DNA of 38,692 bases from positions 1 through 38,692 of the forward strand of contig WGFM01000017.1 in the NCBI GenBank assembly GCA_015492245.1. The letters run 5' to 3'. Below are positions 27,904-35,946 of this stretch, piece by piece. Source of the stretch: Deltaproteobacteria bacterium (GTDB lineage Bacteria > Desulfobacterota > GWC2-55-46 > DRQE01). Both the position numbers and the translations under genes were made by a program. The notes below the pieces were generated by a model. That model saw nothing but the letters and a program-made list of their open reading frames with translations. It ran no database searches and had not been told where the DNA came from. The first letter of the stretch is position 1. Every line of letters begins with the position of its first letter.

Positions 27904-28370
27904 CACTTGAGTCTTTCCAGTATCTCTTCTACCTTCTTGTCTGTAAGGTTCTCGTAATAGTCGTCGTTTACCTGTATGACAGGGGCTGTGCCACAGCTTC
28001 CGAGACACTGCACCACCGAAAGGGTGAACCGCTTGTCCCCTGTGGTCTGGCCGGTCTTTATACCAAGAAGCCTCTCTATGTGTTTGAGTATGTGCTCGCC
28101 CCCCATAAGTGAGCAGGAAAGGTTCTCGCAGACCTGTATGTGGTATCTGCCCACAGGCCTTTCCACATTGTACATGGTATAGAACTTGCCAACCGCCTCG
28201 ACCTCCACGGGCTCCATGTCGAGAAGTCGGGCTATCTCCTCCATGTCCTCTTTCGTCAGATAACCCTTCTGTCTTTGCACAAGCTGCATGGAGGCCATGC
28301 AGGCAGACCTTCTGGTGCGGTATTTTGGCAGTATCTTCCCTTCTATCTCTCTTCTCGTCTTCTCGTCCAT
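27903..28370 (-). CDS. nuoE: NADH-quinone oxidoreductase subunit E
   Basis: A 155-residue thioredoxin-like 2Fe-2S subunit (cluster N1a). The four ligands are visible as VCENLSC (Cys-x4-Cys) and CLGSCGTAP (Cys-x3-Cys). The N-terminal helical region includes KGYLTKEDMEEIARLLDM. Length is normal. It follows nuoD by two bases and is coupled to nuoF through a one-base overlap. Confidence 0.96.
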   Translation of the reverse strand: MDEKTRREIEGKILPKYRTRRSACMASMQLVQRQKGYLTKEDMEEIARLLDMEPVEVEAVGKFYTMYNVERPVGRYHIQVCENLSCSLMGGEHILKHIERLLGIKTGQTTGDKRFTLSVVQCLGSCGTAPVIQVNDDYYENLTDKKVEEILERLK

Positions 28371-28372
28371 CG

Positions 28373-29557
28373 TTACTTATCACACTCCCCGAAGACGGGG
28401 TCCAGGCTCGACACTATGGCGACCACATCGGCAAGGTATTCACCCCTTGAAAGTGTATCCATCGCCTGCAGGTTACAGAAGCTCGGCGCCCTTATCTTCA
28501 GCCTATAGGGGCGCTCCGAGCCATCGCTCTTTATATAGAAGCCCAGCTCTCCCTTTGGTGCCTCTATGGCACAGTAGACCTCTCCTTCAGGCACCTTGAA
28601 CCCATGGGATACATACTTGAAGTGGTGTATGAGGGCCTCCATGTTCTGGTATATCTCGTGCTTTGGTGGTGGCACGATCTCTGGCATGTCCACATTGAAT
28701 GGTCCCTCGGGCATGTCCCTTACACACTGCTCTATTATACGAATACTCTGGCGCATCTCCTCGATACGCACCATGTAGCGGTCGAAACAATCGCCATCTG
28801 TTCCCAGGGGCACATCGAAGTTCAGCCTGTCATATACCAGATAGGGCTCGTCCTTTCTCATGTCCCAGTTTACGCCACTGGCCCTAAGGTTTGGCCCGCC
28901 AAGACCTATCTCTATGGCATCTTCTCCAGAGATTGCTCCGACACCACGGTTTCTCTTTATCCAGATCCTGTTGCCTGTAAGGAGTTTTTCGTATTCCTCT
29001 ATCTTCTCTGGAAGTATTCTGCAAAGTGCCAAGCACTTCTTCTTGAACTCCTCTGTGGCATCGTATCTTACCCCGCCTATCCTCAGATAACTGTAGGTCA
29101 TCCTTGCACCACAGAGCATCTCGAAGAGATCAAGCACCATCTCTCTGTCTCTTATGGCATAAAGGAGCATGCTCATTGCCCCGAGGTCCACCCCCCATGC
29201 CCCTATACAGACCAGATGCCCCGAAAGCCTCGAGAGTTCTGCCGCTATCACCCTTATGTACTGCGCCCTTTCAGGCACCTCTATGTCAAGAAGCTTTTCC
29301 ACCGCCAGCACATAGGCAAGGTTGTTGCTCATGCCACACATGTAGTCGAGCCTGTCTGTATAGGGCACAAATTGATGATAGAAAAGGTTCTCTGCTATCT
29401 TTTCCGTGCCGCGATGGAGGTAGCCTATATCCGGCTCTGCCCTCAAGACGGTCTCGCCCTGTATATCCACCAGAAGGTGCAACACCCCGTGGGCAGAGGG
29501 ATGCTGCGGCCCAAAGCTCAGGGTGAGTTCCCTGGTGGTTACAGGCATGCCTTTCAT
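28373..29557 (-). CDS. nuoD: NADH-quinone oxidoreductase subunit D
   Basis: A 394-residue 49-kDa-type subunit that forms the quinone site together with NuoB. It is a hydrogenase-large-subunit relative without the nickel cysteines. Diagnostic stretches are LSFGPQHPSAHGVL near the N-terminus, DIGYLHRGTEKI, YTDRLDYMCGMSNN and the C-terminal EAPKGELGFYIKSDG. I chose ATG 29557, 1 base after the nuoC stop and preceded by AAAAGGA. A longer start at 29578 would overlap nuoC. NuoC and NuoD are separate here, not fused. Confidence 0.96.
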   Translation of the reverse strand: MKGMPVTTRELTLSFGPQHPSAHGVLHLLVDIQGETVLRAEPDIGYLHRGTEKIAENLFYHQFVPYTDRLDYMCGMSNNLAYVLAVEKLLDIEVPERAQYIRVIAAELSRLSGHLVCIGAWGVDLGAMSMLLYAIRDREMVLDLFEMLCGARMTYSYLRIGGVRYDATEEFKKKCLALCRILPEKIEEYEKLLTGNRIWIKRNRGVGAISGEDAIEIGLGGPNLRASGVNWDMRKDEPYLVYDRLNFDVPLGTDGDCFDRYMVRIEEMRQSIRIIEQCVRDMPEGPFNVDMPEIVPPPKHEIYQNMEALIHHFKYVSHGFKVPEGEVYCAIEAPKGELGFYIKSDGSERPYRLKIRAPSFCNLQAMDTLSRGEYLADVVAIVSSLDPVFGECDK

Positions 29558-29558
29558 A

Positions 29559-30059
29559 TCATTCCTTTTCTTCTCCATAGGGGTTGTAATCGTCCTTGTA
29601 GCCTCTTAATGGGTAATCCTTCCTCAAGGGGAAGCCCTCCCAGTCGTCTGGAAGGTATATGCGTTTAAGGTTGGGGTGTCCTGTAAAAACAATGCCAAAC
29701 ATGTCGTATACCTCTCTTTCGTGCCAGTTTGCAGACTTCCACACCCCTGTAACAGTTGGCACGCTCTCACCATCTTCTACCCTTATCTTGAGGCGCAACC
29801 TCGTCCGTTTTGTAATGGACAGAAGGTGATATATGACCTCGAACCTTGGGACCTCATCGGGGTAATCCACCCCCAGGATGTCTGAGAGAAACTTCATGTC
29901 GAACGCGGGGTCTTCCTTTACAAACCTGCACACCTCCACTATGGAGTCTTTCCTGACGGTGCAGGTGAGCTCATCGCGGAACCCAACGGCATCGAGCAGC
30001 GCTGTGCCGAATCGCTCTCTTAATCTCTGTATGAAAAGCTCCTTACTACTTTTCACCAT
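29559..30059 (-). CDS. nuoC: NADH-quinone oxidoreductase subunit C
   Basis: A 166-residue 30-kDa-type peripheral subunit. The signature [19 protein letters not shown] is followed by [20 protein letters not shown], which is the standard NuoC C-terminal half. It starts with ATG GTG at 30059, overlapping the end of nuoB by 14 bases. It ends just before nuoD. Confidence 0.96.
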   Translation of the reverse strand: MVKSSKELFIQRLRERFGTALLDAVGFRDELTCTVRKDSIVEVCRFVKEDPAFDMKFLSDILGVDYPDEVPRFEVIYHLLSITKRTRLRLKIRVEDGESVPTVTGVWKSANWHEREVYDMFGIVFTGHPNLKRIYLPDDWEGFPLRKDYPLRGYKDDYNPYGEEKE

Positions 30060-30600
30060 GGCTTACCGGCGCAAGCCCCCTCTGGGTAAATATCTCTGGC
30101 TGTTCCTTCCTTATCTTTTCCTGTAGCTGCAGAAACCCGAATACAAGGGCATCTGGCCTTGGTGGACATCCTGGTATGAACACATCCACCGGTATGACCC
30201 TCTCTGTGCCCTGCACCACTGCGTATGTGTTGTATGGTCCTCCTGCAGAGGCACATCCACCCTGTGCTATAACCCAGCGTGGTTCTGCCATCTGGTCATA
30301 GAGCCTCTTCACCGTGGGAGCAATCTTTTTGGTCATGGTGCCTGCCACCACCATAACATCCGATTGCCTCGGTGATGGTCTGAATATTATGCCCATACGG
30401 TCGAGGTCGTAGCGTGAGCAGGCGGTGCATATCATCTCTATGGCACAGCATGCAAGCCCGAATGTCATGGGCCACAGAGACGAGGTTCTGCCCCAGTCCA
30501 TGACCTTCTTGGAGACAGGGTTTGTCCTCAGAAAGTGGAGTATATTGTCAAGGGTAGTAAACTGTGCAACTCCACCGTATGGGTTTTCCTTTATAAGCAT
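30046..30600 (-). CDS. nuoB: NADH-quinone oxidoreductase subunit B (cluster N2)
   Basis: A 184-residue PSST-type subunit that holds the terminal 4Fe-4S cluster N2 next to the quinone site. Ligands are visible as the tandem Cys pair in [11 protein letters not shown], the Cys in [14 protein letters not shown], and the Cys in [12 protein letters not shown]. Length is normal. It begins 11 bases after the nuoA stop and overlaps nuoC by 14 bases. Confidence 0.97.
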   Translation of the reverse strand: MLIKENPYGGVAQFTTLDNILHFLRTNPVSKKVMDWGRTSSLWPMTFGLACCAIEMICTACSRYDLDRMGIIFRPSPRQSDVMVVAGTMTKKIAPTVKRLYDQMAEPRWVIAQGGCASAGGPYNTYAVVQGTERVIPVDVFIPGCPPRPDALVFGFLQLQEKIRKEQPEIFTQRGLAPVSHGEK

Positions 30601-30611
30601 ATCTGCTCACC

Positions 30612-30977
30612 TCACTTTATCCAGTCAAGAGCACCTTTTGCCCACGCATAGGCAAGCCCCACAGTGAGTACCGCTATAAATATGAACATCTCTATGAATA
30701 CAAGGGTGGAGATATCAGGCTCTTTAAGTATTACTGCCCAGGGGAAGAGATATAGTATTTCAACATCAAACACTATAAAGAGGATTGCGATTATAAAGAA
30801 GTGCACCCTGAAGTGCCCGGTGTCTGCCTCGCCGATGGGCTCCATGCCACACTCCCATGGCGAGAGTTTCTCTGAGTAGGGGTTGCGGGGCCTGAAAAGA
30901 GAACCCACAAAGAGAACCATGCAGGCCATGAATGCCGCAAAACCGGCCATGAAAAGAATGGACAGATAGTCAGCCAC
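30612..30977 (-). CDS. nuoA: NADH-quinone oxidoreductase subunit A
   Basis: A 121-residue three-helix membrane subunit and the first gene of the operon. The conserved region is the loop YSEKLSPWECGMEPIGEA and the second helix FIIAILFIVFDVEILYLFPW with its acidic DVE. It starts with GTG (30975-30977). An AGGAGG lies 13 bases upstream, rather far, so initiation may be weak. The promoter is about 60 bases upstream. Confidence 0.95.
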   Translation of the reverse strand: MADYLSILFMAGFAAFMACMVLFVGSLFRPRNPYSEKLSPWECGMEPIGEADTGHFRVHFFIIAILFIVFDVEILYLFPWAVILKEPDISTLVFIEMFIFIAVLTVGLAYAWAKGALDWIK

Positions 30978-31035
30978 CTTGAACCCTCAACCTCCTGCAA
31001 ACAGAAAAAAGAGCTGAAATTAGAGAGTAGGAAAG

Positions 31036-31064
31036 AAGATAAACCAACTCGGGGCTTTTGTCAA
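31036..31064 (-). promoter_or_regulatory. Near-consensus sigma70 promoter of the complex I operon
   Basis: On the minus strand, TTGACA (31059-31064) and TATCTT (31036-31041) are separated by exactly 17 bases. The -35 box is a perfect consensus. Transcription would begin near 31029, leaving an untranslated leader of about 50 bases before the nuoA GTG. Confidence 0.75.
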
Positions 31065-31072
31065 GGAGAAAT

Positions 31073-31089
31073 TTGTATACTGTATACAA
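31073..31089. promoter_or_regulatory. 17-bp perfect palindrome upstream of the nuo promoter, putative operator
   Basis: TTGTATAC-T-GTATACAA is a perfect 8-bp inverted repeat around one central base. It lies eight bases upstream of the nuo -35 box and one base from the stop of the nitrilase-family gene. The position suits binding of an activator or repressor dimer. It lacks the T-tract expected of a terminator. GTATAC-type half sites are seen for some GntR-family regulators, but the regulator here is unknown. Confidence 0.5.
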
Positions 31090-31905
31090 TCACTCCCTTA
31101 CAAGCCTCTTATACATGGATGGCCGTCTATCCCTGAAAAGGTGATTCCTCGGGGTAATCCTCTTATCCCTCGCCGCCCTTACATCTATTTCTGCCACACC
31201 AAGCTGTGGACGAATACTTCCTGCCCTCTTCAGAACCCTCCCATCTGGAGAGACTATCTGGCTTAAGCCTATGAACTTAAGGGGCTTGCCCTTTATCCTC
31301 TCTTCTGTGCCAACCCTGTTTGCCGTTACGGAAAAGACGCGGTTCTCTATGCTTCTTGTTATCATGGCCGATGGACAGTAGGGCAGCACAAGGTTTGCAG
31401 GCTGGCATATTATGTCTGCCCCATCGAGTGCCAGTACCCTTGCCACCTCAGGAAAGACCCAGTCGAAGCATATCATCATTCCCACCCTGAGCCTTCCTGC
31501 CCTGTACACCCTGAAGGGGGTGTTGCCAGGATCAAAGAGTCTGAATTCATCCCAGAAGAGGTGGGCCTTTCGGTAAACCCCCACAACACCACCGGGGCCA
31601 AGGAGCACAGAGGAGTTATAAAGCCTTCGGCCGTCTTTTTCTGCCATGCCGAAGACTATATACATCCTCTTCTTCTTTGCCACACCACAGAGTGCCCTTA
31701 CTGCGATGCTATCCTGCAGGGGCTCAGCGAGCCTTGAAATCTCCTCCTTTGAACGGAACTGATACCCCGTTGAAAAGAGCTCTGGCAATACCACAAGCTC
31801 CACACCTTCTGTGGCACTTGAGTCAAGCCTTCTTACCATCCTTCTTACATTCTCCTCTATGGCACCAAAGGTGGGTGCTGTCTGCTGAAATGCAACCTTT
31901 ACCAT
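31090..31905 (-). CDS. Nitrilase-superfamily carbon-nitrogen hydrolase
   Basis: A 271-residue amidohydrolase of the nitrilase fold. The catalytic triad is visible as Glu in VVLPELFSTGY, Lys in VYRKAHLF and Cys in MMICFDWVFPE. The length and the CFDWVFPE variant point to the omega-amidase, carbamoylputrescine or general amidase branches rather than true nitrilases. I cannot assign a substrate. GGAGGAAGAAGG precedes the ATG. It lies downstream of a terminator that ends the small basic-protein gene and just upstream of the nuo operon. Confidence 0.9.
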   Translation of the reverse strand: MVKVAFQQTAPTFGAIEENVRRMVRRLDSSATEGVELVVLPELFSTGYQFRSKEEISRLAEPLQDSIAVRALCGVAKKKRMYIVFGMAEKDGRRLYNSSVLLGPGGVVGVYRKAHLFWDEFRLFDPGNTPFRVYRAGRLRVGMMICFDWVFPEVARVLALDGADIICQPANLVLPYCPSAMITRSIENRVFSVTANRVGTEERIKGKPLKFIGLSQIVSPDGRVLKRAGSIRPQLGVAEIDVRAARDKRITPRNHLFRDRRPSMYKRLVRE

Positions 31906-31934
31906 AAAGCCTTCTTCCTCCTCTCTGAAATCAC

Positions 31935-31964
31935 AAAAGGGCTGGCCTGGAAATCCAGCCCCTT
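31935..31964 (-). terminator. Putative rho-independent terminator after the 31-residue gene
   Basis: On the minus strand AAGGGGCTGG pairs with CCAGCCCTTT (one G-U pair) across a 9-base loop. A short T-run, TTTTG, follows. It lies 22 bases after the stop of the small basic-protein gene. Confidence 0.55.
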
Positions 31965-31986
31965 CAAGATGTGTGCAGGCTGTGGG

Positions 31987-32082
31987 CTACCTGCCCTTGC
32001 ATCCCTTCTTTGTGGCACCCTTCCTTGCAGAGGTCTTCTTTAGAAGGGTCGTCTTCTTACAGCTTCTCTTCTTTGCCGGCAT
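31987..32082 (-). CDS. 31-residue Lys/Arg-rich small protein
   Basis: The minus strand from ATG 32082 encodes 31 residues, beginning MPAKKRSCKKTTLLKK and ending KKGCKGR. Fourteen residues are Lys or Arg, there are two Cys, and no acidic residue occurs. A good ribosome-binding site, GGAGG, lies seven bases before the ATG. A promoter-like TTGACA/TAAATT lies upstream, and a hairpin terminator follows. The composition recalls tiny histone-H1-like or ribosome-associated basic proteins, but no family is recognised. A nucleic-acid-binding role is inference only. Confidence 0.6.
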   Translation of the reverse strand: MPAKKRSCKKTTLLKKTSARKGATKKGCKGR

Positions 32083-32140
32083 CTTCTTGCCTCCACCGGT
32101 TCAGGGGTTTGGTAACCATATGCCCAGAAACCTTCCAAAG

Positions 32141-32168
32141 AATTTATCATAAAAGAGGAAGGTGTCAA
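32141..32168 (-). promoter_or_regulatory. Putative promoter of the small basic-protein gene, overlapped by a palindrome
   Basis: TTGACA (32163-32168) and TAAATT (32141-32146) on the minus strand are 16 bases apart and lie upstream of the small gene. The -35 box sits inside an inverted repeat, AGGTGT-TG-ACACCT (32160-32173), directly after the acyl-CoA synthetase stop. The repeat could be an operator. With the following TTCCTCTTTT it could also be a weak terminator of the synthetase gene. Confidence 0.45.
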
Positions 32169-32172
32169 CACC

Positions 32173-33903
32173 TCAATAGAGGCTGTCTATAAGGGAGCTG
32201 TAGCGTCTTTCAATGGCATCTCTTTTAAGCTTCATGGTTGGGGTAAGTTCTCCTCTCTCACAGCTTAAGTCATCGGCTATCAGGGCAAAGCGATGTATCT
32301 GTTCGAACCGTGATACCCCCCTTAGAAGCCCCCTTATCCTTGCCTCAAAGAAACTGTGGAGCCGCCTGTTCCCAAGGCATTGAGGCAGCCCACCCTCTAT
32401 ACGAAGCTCTCTGACGAGGCCCTCGAGCCTTTCTGTATCTGGTATCACAAGGGCAACAAGGTGGGGACGCCCATCTCCGTAAACGAGTGCATCCTTTATG
32501 TAGGGGTCTGTTCTCAACAGGCTTTCTATCTTCTGCGGGGAGATGTTCTTGCCTGCAGAGGTTATTATAATGTCCTTCTTTCTACCTGTTATGGTAAGGA
32601 AGCCCTGTCCATCGATGCGGCCTGTATCGCCTGTGTGCAGCCACCCATCGCGTATGGTGCGGGCCGTAAGCTCTGGAAGGTTTAGATAGCCCTTCATGAC
32701 AGAATCACCCCTTACAAGCACCTCCCCGTCCTCTGCTATCCTTACCTCAACACCCTCAAGGGGTCTGCCCACTGTGCCCACACGATACTCGGTGAGGGTG
32801 TTTACAGATACAACCGGAGATGTCTCTGTAAGCCCGTAACCCTCAAGCACGGGTATGCCAATGGAGAAGAAGAACTCTGCCGTGGATGGCGAAAGAGGTG
32901 CCCCACCAGATACGAAGAACCTTATTGTGGGTGCAACCCTCTTCCTTACAGAGGCCACCACAGAGAGGGCAAGCCTTTTCCACACACCACCCCTTCTACT
33001 GTATTCAATGGCCTTCCTTACCATGAACCTGCGAAACCATGGAAGCCTCTCCATGGCGTCCTCAACCCGTCTCTTCATCCGCTCGAACACAAAGGGCACA
33101 CCTATCATGAATGTGGGCTTGAAAAACTCCATGTCTGCCCCGACGAAGCTGAAGCCCCTGGCATAACATACAGGGCAACCCATGTGGATGAGGAAAAGTT
33201 GTGTTGTTCGCTCAAATATGTGGCTCAAGGGAAGATAGGAGAGGTATCTGTCGGTCTGGTCTATCCTTACAACATCCTTTATCGCCTCTATGTTAGATAT
33301 TACATTACCATGGGAGAGCATCACCCCGCGTGGTCTGCCTGTTGTGCCAGAGGAATACACTATGGAAAAGATGTCATCCCTTCTTGTGGCACCTATCCTT
33401 AAATGCCCTCTTTCCATCTCTTCTCTTCCAAGCCCCAGGACATTTTCGAACAGAAGCACATCCCCGCTGCCACCCGCCTCTTCTGTGTCTCCCACAGCTA
33501 TTATCCTTTGAACAAGCGGCAGGGCTTCTCTCAGGGCTTTCAGTCTTTCGAGCAGCCTTCCCGAGGCTATTATGGTCGTTGCGCCACTGTCTTTTAGTAT
33601 GAACTCGAGGTCATCCCTTCCGAGGGTGGTGTAGACAGGCACACTTACGGCACCCACAGTTGCCATGGCAAGGTCTGCGATTATCCATTCGGGGCTGTTC
33701 TCGCAGAATATGGCGACCCTTTCTTCCCGCTTGATACCCAGGGCAGCAAGCCCGCAGGCAAACTCCCTTACCCTTGCCTCCAGCTCTCCGCGGGTTATGG
33801 TGTGCAGGGTGTCATCATGCCTTACCATAAGGGAGGCCCTTTCCTTCGGTATGGTGGGGGTCAGGATGAACCTGGCTATGTTGTTGTGGGCATCCTTCGG
33901 CAT
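32173..33903 (-). CDS. Long-chain acyl-CoA synthetase (AMP-forming)
   Basis: A 576-residue member of the ANL adenylating superfamily, of the FadD/FAA type that activates fatty acids to acyl-CoA through an acyl-AMP intermediate. The P-loop-like motif YSSGTTGRPRGVMLSH lies near residue 210, the adenine motif is EGYGLTETSP, the hinge/ATP motif is WLHTGDTG, and GRKKDIIITSAGKNISP follows with the linker-region Lys. Length is normal. It begins 13 bases after the transaldolase stop and is probably co-transcribed with it. Confidence 0.93.
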   Translation of the reverse strand: MPKDAHNNIARFILTPTIPKERASLMVRHDDTLHTITRGELEARVREFACGLAALGIKREERVAIFCENSPEWIIADLAMATVGAVSVPVYTTLGRDDLEFILKDSGATTIIASGRLLERLKALREALPLVQRIIAVGDTEEAGGSGDVLLFENVLGLGREEMERGHLRIGATRRDDIFSIVYSSGTTGRPRGVMLSHGNVISNIEAIKDVVRIDQTDRYLSYLPLSHIFERTTQLFLIHMGCPVCYARGFSFVGADMEFFKPTFMIGVPFVFERMKRRVEDAMERLPWFRRFMVRKAIEYSRRGGVWKRLALSVVASVRKRVAPTIRFFVSGGAPLSPSTAEFFFSIGIPVLEGYGLTETSPVVSVNTLTEYRVGTVGRPLEGVEVRIAEDGEVLVRGDSVMKGYLNLPELTARTIRDGWLHTGDTGRIDGQGFLTITGRKKDIIITSAGKNISPQKIESLLRTDPYIKDALVYGDGRPHLVALVIPDTERLEGLVRELRIEGGLPQCLGNRRLHSFFEARIRGLLRGVSRFEQIHRFALIADDLSCERGELTPTMKLKRDAIERRYSSLIDSLY

Positions 33904-33916
33904 AGAAGGGGATACT

Positions 33917-34564
33917 TTATTTTTTCGGCACCTTCTCCCAGTCCTTCAGAAACCTCTTTATACCCACATCTGTGAGGGGATGCCTCGAAAGTTGCTCCAT
34001 AACCTTGAATGGTATGGTGGCGATATGTGCTCCCATCAGTGCGGCTTCGAGCACATGGAGAGGATTCCTTATACTTGCAACTATTATCTCCGTGGTAAGC
34101 CCGTAGTTTCTGTAAATATCCAGAATCTGTCCAATAAGGTCCATCCCTGTATGGGATACATCGTCGAGCCTTCCTATAAAGGGGCTCACATAGCTTGCGC
34201 CCGCCTTTGCTGCAAGAAGGGCCTGAAGTGGTGAGAACACAAGGGTTACATTGGTCCTCACTCTGCTCTTGGAGAGTGCCTTTACCGCCTTGAGTCCCTC
34301 CAGTGTCATGGGTATCTTCACCACTACATTCTTGTTTATTGAAGAAAGTTCCTTTGCCTCTTTGACGAGTTCTTCCGCCCGCTCACTCACAGCCTCCACA
34401 CTGACAGGGCCATCCACTATGGAACATATCTCCTCCACAAGGGCACCGAATGGCCTTCCCTCTCTGGATATAAGTGTGGGATTTGTGGTAACCCCGTCTA
34501 TGAGTCCATAGTCCTGGGCGGTCTTTATCTCCTTTGTGTTTGCCGTATCGATAAAAAACTTCAT
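33917..34564 (-). CDS. Transaldolase / fructose-6-phosphate aldolase-like (TalC/MipB type)
   Basis: A 215-residue short transaldolase, the subtype called TalC, MipB or fructose-6-phosphate aldolase. It begins [13 protein letters not shown] and has the substrate loop [10 protein letters not shown]. The Schiff-base Lys is in NVVVKIPMT, and the closing SPFIGRLDD and [10 protein letters not shown] stretches are also present. ATG 34564 follows AAGGAGG, and the longer open frame upstream has no support. It may act in the non-oxidative pentose phosphate pathway. Transaldolase and aldolase activities cannot be separated by eye. Confidence 0.93.
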   Translation of the reverse strand: MKFFIDTANTKEIKTAQDYGLIDGVTTNPTLISREGRPFGALVEEICSIVDGPVSVEAVSERAEELVKEAKELSSINKNVVVKIPMTLEGLKAVKALSKSRVRTNVTLVFSPLQALLAAKAGASYVSPFIGRLDDVSHTGMDLIGQILDIYRNYGLTTEIIVASIRNPLHVLEAALMGAHIATIPFKVMEQLSRHPLTDVGIKRFLKDWEKVPKK

Positions 34565-34696
34565 ATCTTCGGACCTCCTTTGTGTGGATTGTAAAATACT
34601 TGACTTATCCAGCGAAGGTGTGCAAAAATTTTTCTGTCCGGGATGACATGAAGCAAATATATACTGAAAACCGACTTTTTGCAAGACATATGGATC

Positions 34697-34784
34697 GCCG
34701 AAGTGGCGGAATTGGCAGACGCGCCAGATTCAGGATCTGGTGGACATTGCGTCCGTGGGGGTTCGAATCCCCCCTTCGGCACCA
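34697..34784 (+). tRNA. tRNA-Leu(CAG)
   Basis: A class II tRNA with encoded CCA. The acceptor is GCCGAAG/CTTCGGC, discriminator A, anticodon arm CCAGA-TTCAGGA-TCTGG with anticodon CAG, a variable arm, and T-arm GGGGG-TTCGAAT-CCCCC. All stems are complete. It is divergent from the transaldolase gene and 95 bases upstream of the glycosyltransferase. Confidence 0.96.
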
Positions 34785-34879
34785 CTGACTGGAGCTCACA
34801 CCCTGAAAAAGGGACCATACATATTCAAGACAACACAGACCTCTCTTTGATTGAAGATAGAGAGCAAGAAGCACCCTCT

Positions 34880-35593
34880 ATGGAGAACGAAGACCACAGG
34901 GTCCTTATAATAATCCCGGCATACAACGAGGAAGAGACCATCGCAGCTGTTATCGAAGACATAGGCCTTCACACCAGGGGTGCCTCTGTGGTGGTGGTGG
35001 ACGATGGCTCAAGGGATGCCACCCAGCTCATAGCGAAGAGTATGGGGGCTACTGTACTCGAGCATCCCTTCAACATGGGAGTTGGTGCAGCGGTGCAAAC
35101 AGGATTCAAGTATGCCCTTGAGTGTGGCTACAACATCTGTATCCAGGTGGATGCCGATGGACAGCATCCGGCAGAAGAGATAGAAAAACTCCTCGAACCC
35201 ATAAGAAGGGGCAAGGCCAATGTGGTGGTGGGCTCTCGGTTTCTCGAGCCCTCGGGCTACAGACCATCCATCGCACGGGGTATGGGTATAGGGCTTTTCT
35301 CAAGGGTGGTCTCTGCGATAGTGGGAACAAGGATTACAGATGCAACCTCTGGCTTCAGGGCAACCGACCTTAAGGCAATGAAGTTCCTGAAGGATGTATA
35401 CCCCGAGGACTATCCAGAGGTGGAAGCCCTGGTGTTGCTACACAAGGGTGGTTTTGATATAATGGAAGTTCCTGTGAGCATGCGCACAAGACAGGGTGGC
35501 AGATCCTCCATAACAGCAGGAAGGTCTGTATATTATCTGATAAAGGTGCTCCTCGCCATAATGGTAGATATTATGAAAAAGATTGAACGATGA
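34880..35593 (+). CDS. GT2-family glycosyltransferase (polyprenyl-phosphate sugar synthase-like)
   Basis: A 237-residue GT-A fold enzyme. The donor-binding start is IIIPAYNEEETI, followed by VVVDDGSRD, then the metal-binding DxD in QVDADGQHPAEEI, and an acceptor-side stretch SGFRATD. The closest known style is the dolichyl/polyprenyl-phosphate mannose or glucose synthases. It lacks the C-terminal membrane-helix pair of GtrB and has only a hydrophobic C-terminal helix. The frame is open backward through tRNA-Leu, so I use ATG 34880, which begins just before the conserved domain. Its stop overlaps the next gene by four bases. Confidence 0.9.
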   Translation: MENEDHRVLIIIPAYNEEETIAAVIEDIGLHTRGASVVVVDDGSRDATQLIAKSMGATVLEHPFNMGVGAAVQTGFKYALECGYNICIQVDADGQHPAEEIEKLLEPIRRGKANVVVGSRFLEPSGYRPSIARGMGIGLFSRVVSAIVGTRITDATSGFRATDLKAMKFLKDVYPEDYPEVEALVLLHKGGFDIMEVPVSMRTRQGGRSSITAGRSVYYLIKVLLAIMVDIMKKIER

Positions 35594-35946
35594 TACAGAT
35601 TATCTCCATAGCCATATCACTGGTGCTCTTTGTGGCTGTTATAGACCTGATAAGAAGAGGGCTATTGAAGGAAAAATATTCGGTGTTGTGGCTTGCCTCC
35701 ATGCTCTTCGTTATAGTGCTTGCAGTGTGGAAAGAGCTTCTTGCAAGGGTCTCTATGCTCGTGGGGGTAGCCTATCCACCCACATTGCTCTTTCTTGTGG
35801 CATTCCTTTTTGTAATCCTCATATTGCTCCATTATTCTGTTGCCATATCATCTCTGAGCGAAAAAAACAAGATACTCGCCCAGGAGATAGCCCTTCTTAA
35901 GAACCGGATACACGATAAGCAGCCCCTTTCAGAGGAAAAGAGATGA
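35590..35946 (+). CDS. DUF2304 small membrane protein
   Basis: A 118-residue protein with three predicted membrane helices (about residues 2-22, 31-52 and 61-85). A charged, probably coiled-coil C-terminus (SLSEKNKILAQEIALLKNRI) follows. This is the DUF2304 layout, a family often found next to GT2 glycosyltransferases, as here. It overlaps both neighbours by four bases. Its place between a GT2 and a GT-C protein parallels the GtrA flippase in three-gene glycosylation cassettes, but that function is only inferred. Confidence 0.82.
   Translation: MIQIISIAISLVLFVAVIDLIRRGLLKEKYSVLWLASMLFVIVLAVWKELLARVSMLVGVAYPPTLLFLVAFLFVILILLHYSVAISSLSEKNKILAQEIALLKNRIHDKQPLSEEKR

Noticed and set aside
27904-28383. 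160-residue N-terminal extension of the nuoF frame
   Set aside because: The extension lies over nuoE in another frame and reads as low-quality sequence. The NuoF family starts at MEKVLLKNLG (27903), coupled to the nuoE stop.
34679-34879. Glycosyltransferase frame extended through tRNA-Leu
   Set aside because: The open frame runs through a complete tRNA gene. The GT2 domain begins just after ATG 34880.
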